Shown here piece by piece: positions 37,663 through 38,690 of a DNA stretch of 38,690 nucleotides (positions are counted from its first letter, which is position 1; each line of letters opens with the position of its first letter). The notes under the pieces were generated by a model. The model made no database searches, was not told the origin of the DNA, and was given only the letters and a program-made list of their open reading frames with translations. The position numbers and the translations under genes were made by a program. The stretch is taken from NCBI GenBank assembly GCA_024277375.1, contig JAJRVD010000023.1, positions 1 through 38,690 on the forward strand, in the 5' to 3' direction. Source of the stretch: Candidatus Omnitrophota bacterium. Lineage in GTDB: Bacteria; Omnitrophota; Gorgyraeia; Tantalellales; Tantalellaceae.

Positions 37663-38485
37663 AACGATAATTTTACGTACAGCGGGTACAAATTGTGACA
37701 TTGAGACCGCTTACGCGTTTCAAGCGGCAGGCGCGGAAGCGGACCTGGTGCATATAAACGAGATAATTAAAAAGAAAACGGTCCTTGATAGATATCATAT
37801 ACTCGCTATCCCGGGAGGGTTCACTTATGGCGACGATGTAGCGTCGGGGAAGATCCTGGCGAATGAACTTAAATTTAATCTCGAATCAAAGTTGTCCGGG
37901 TTCGTCAATCGAGGCAAGCTTATAATTGGTATATGCAACGGATTTCAGGTATTGGTAAAAATGGGGTTATTGCCGAGTATTAAGGGAAAGAACAAATATG
38001 ATATCGAAGCTACGCTCAGCCTTAATGATTCAGGTAAATTTAACGCTCGTTGGGTTCATCTCAGTAAAAGGAAAAAGGAAAAAGTAAAAAGTGGGAAGAG
38101 GGAAACGAATGATGATATCTGCGTATGGACTAAAGGGCTTTCTGAGGTAATATATTTGCCTATAGCGCATGCGGAAGGTAAGTTTATACCAAAGGATAGT
38201 AAAGTTCTGGACGCGTTGCGAAAAAAGGGACAAGTCGTATTCAGGTATTCCGATCAAAATGGATGCCTTAAGGGGTATCCTCATAATCCCAACGGTTCGG
38301 TGGACGACATCGCCGGGATCTGTGATCCAACCGGACGGATACTTGGTATGATGCCGCATCCGGAGCGACATATATCGTATCTCCAACATCCGAATTGGCG
38401 TCGTAATCCCGAAGATAAAAAAGCAATGGGCACAGGGCTCGGAATATTTAAAAACGGCGTAAAGTTCGTGAAGGATAATCTGTAA
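37649..38485 (+). CDS. purQ: Phosphoribosylformylglycinamidine synthase, glutaminase subunit
   Basis: This subunit hydrolyses glutamine and supplies ammonia to PurL. It has 278 residues, longer than the usual 225-260. It begins KTIILRTAGTNCDIETAYAF and has IPGGFTYGDDVASGKILAN, the class I nucleophile in GICNGFQVLVK (Cys at about 96) and the catalytic HPERH. The late GYPHNPNGSVDDIAGICDPTGRILGMMPHPER segment is typical. Its ATG lies inside the last codons of purL, so translation is coupled. At about residues 140-155 there is a lysine-rich insertion (SKRKKEKVKSGKRETND) from a purine-only DNA stretch, just where the family normally has a short link before the LPIAHAEG strand. Confidence 0.95.
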   Translation: MKKVKTIILRTAGTNCDIETAYAFQAAGAEADLVHINEIIKKKTVLDRYHILAIPGGFTYGDDVASGKILANELKFNLESKLSGFVNRGKLIIGICNGFQVLVKMGLLPSIKGKNKYDIEATLSLNDSGKFNARWVHLSKRKKEKVKSGKRETNDDICVWTKGLSEVIYLPIAHAEGKFIPKDSKVLDALRKKGQVVFRYSDQNGCLKGYPHNPNGSVDDIAGICDPTGRILGMMPHPERHISYLQHPNWRRNPEDKKAMGTGLGIFKNGVKFVKDNL

Positions 38486-38488
38486 TGC

Positions 38489-38512
38489 AGGGGCACGGCA
38501 TGCCGTGCCCCT
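38489..38512. terminator. Perfect 24-bp palindrome after purQ, GGCATGCC family (copy 2)
   Basis: AGGGGCACGGCA is followed by its exact inverse TGCCGTGCCCCT, starting 3 bases after the purQ stop. It could form a strong hairpin at the end of the cluster transcript, but there is no T-run after it. The same family occurs at 18915, so it is primarily a dispersed repeat. Confidence 0.6.
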
Positions 38513-38530
38513 ACCAATAAAGGGCGAGAT

Positions 38531-38690
38531 AGATTTTCGCAAAACGGAACTTTCGTCATTTGGGCTGTGTCGTAATTTGTTTTGCGGATGGCCGCGTACA
38601 ATATGTTGGCGGATGACCGCGTACAATATGTTTGCGGATGACCGCGTACAATATGTTTGCGGATGACCGCGTACAATATGTTTGCGGATG
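38531..38690 (+). repeat. MITE-like palindromic element, copy F (left part, runs out of window)
   Basis: The left end TTCGCAAAACGGAAC is followed by TTTCGTCATTTGGGCTGTGTC and GTAATTTGTTTTGCGGATGG, matching the left third of the other copies. The 56-bp core is not reached before the window ends, because the sequence turns into a 25-bp tandem array. Confidence 0.8.
38584..38690 (+). repeat. 25-bp tandem array inside MITE copy F
   Basis: The unit GCGGATGACCGCGTAC plus AATATGTTT occurs at 38584, 38609, 38634 and 38659, with a fifth begun at 38684. The first unit differs by two bases; the next three are identical. The unit is an internal segment of the MITE, present once in copies B and D. The array continues beyond the window. 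Confidence 0.92.

Noticed and set aside
18708-38485. UGA reassignment, because none of the twelve annotated gene ends uses TGA.
   Set aside because: No conserved position is read through at TGA in these genes and the sample is small; it is only a codon preference as seen here.
38584-38690. Possible CRISPR array at the right edge.
   Set aside because: The units abut directly with no spacers and derive from a segment of the MITE-like element; it is a simple tandem repeat.

Overview
The window looks like the genome of a Gram-negative, uncultured-lineage bacterium. It encodes an outer-membrane two-partner-secretion barrel, several signal-peptide proteins, and one extremely long secreted repeat gene. 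That combination, with the fused PurS-PurL form and short palindromic repeats in most intergenic gaps, fits the candidate phylum Omnitrophota (OP3). This placement is inferred from gene content and architecture, with moderate confidence; no rRNA or marker tree is available here.

Left region (1-23.2 kb), cell surface. A giant secreted repeat protein runs off the left edge of the window and ends at 18708. It is one reading frame of more than 6,200 codons, interrupted by a single in-frame TAA at 7393-7395. The first half is built of GLUG motifs nested in modules and super-modules. The second half has a tandem array of 339-residue units and three copies of an Ig-like/B-repeat-like domain, then a charged tail. 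It is followed by a small secreted FecR-domain gene. Convergent to these are a TpsB/FhaC-type outer-membrane transporter with an unusual C-terminal helical extension and a secreted lysine-rich long-helix protein with TPR-like ends. The simplest reading is a surface-adhesin export locus, with the barrel a candidate exporter for the giant protein.

Right region (23.6-38.5 kb), nucleotide biosynthesis. Eight co-directional genes follow: carA, carB, purF, pyrG, an isocitrate-dehydrogenase-family gene, guaA, purL (with two N-terminal PurS-like units) and purQ. They belong to both purine and pyrimidine pathways. Seven of the eight encode glutamine amidotransferases or their partner subunits. The eighth would make 2-oxoglutarate, the carbon skeleton of glutamate and glutamine. 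The cluster is therefore organised by shared use of glutamine nitrogen rather than by pathway.

Intergenic layer. Most gaps hold a short palindromic element. The most striking is a roughly 175-180 bp MITE-like element with terminal inverted repeats (CTTGTGCAAAAC type) and a 56-bp core that folds into two hairpins inside a GTAGGGG/CCCCTAC stem. Six copies are visible. The five with a visible downstream gene all point the same way relative to that gene and end about 20-70 bp before its start codon (fecR, tpsB, pyrG, icd, purL). The sixth, at the right edge, has an internal 25-bp segment amplified into a tandem array that runs out of the window. Other palindromic families occur at 18915, 19475, 24741, 28234, 28309 and 38489. 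No tRNA, rRNA, transposase or CRISPR array was seen.
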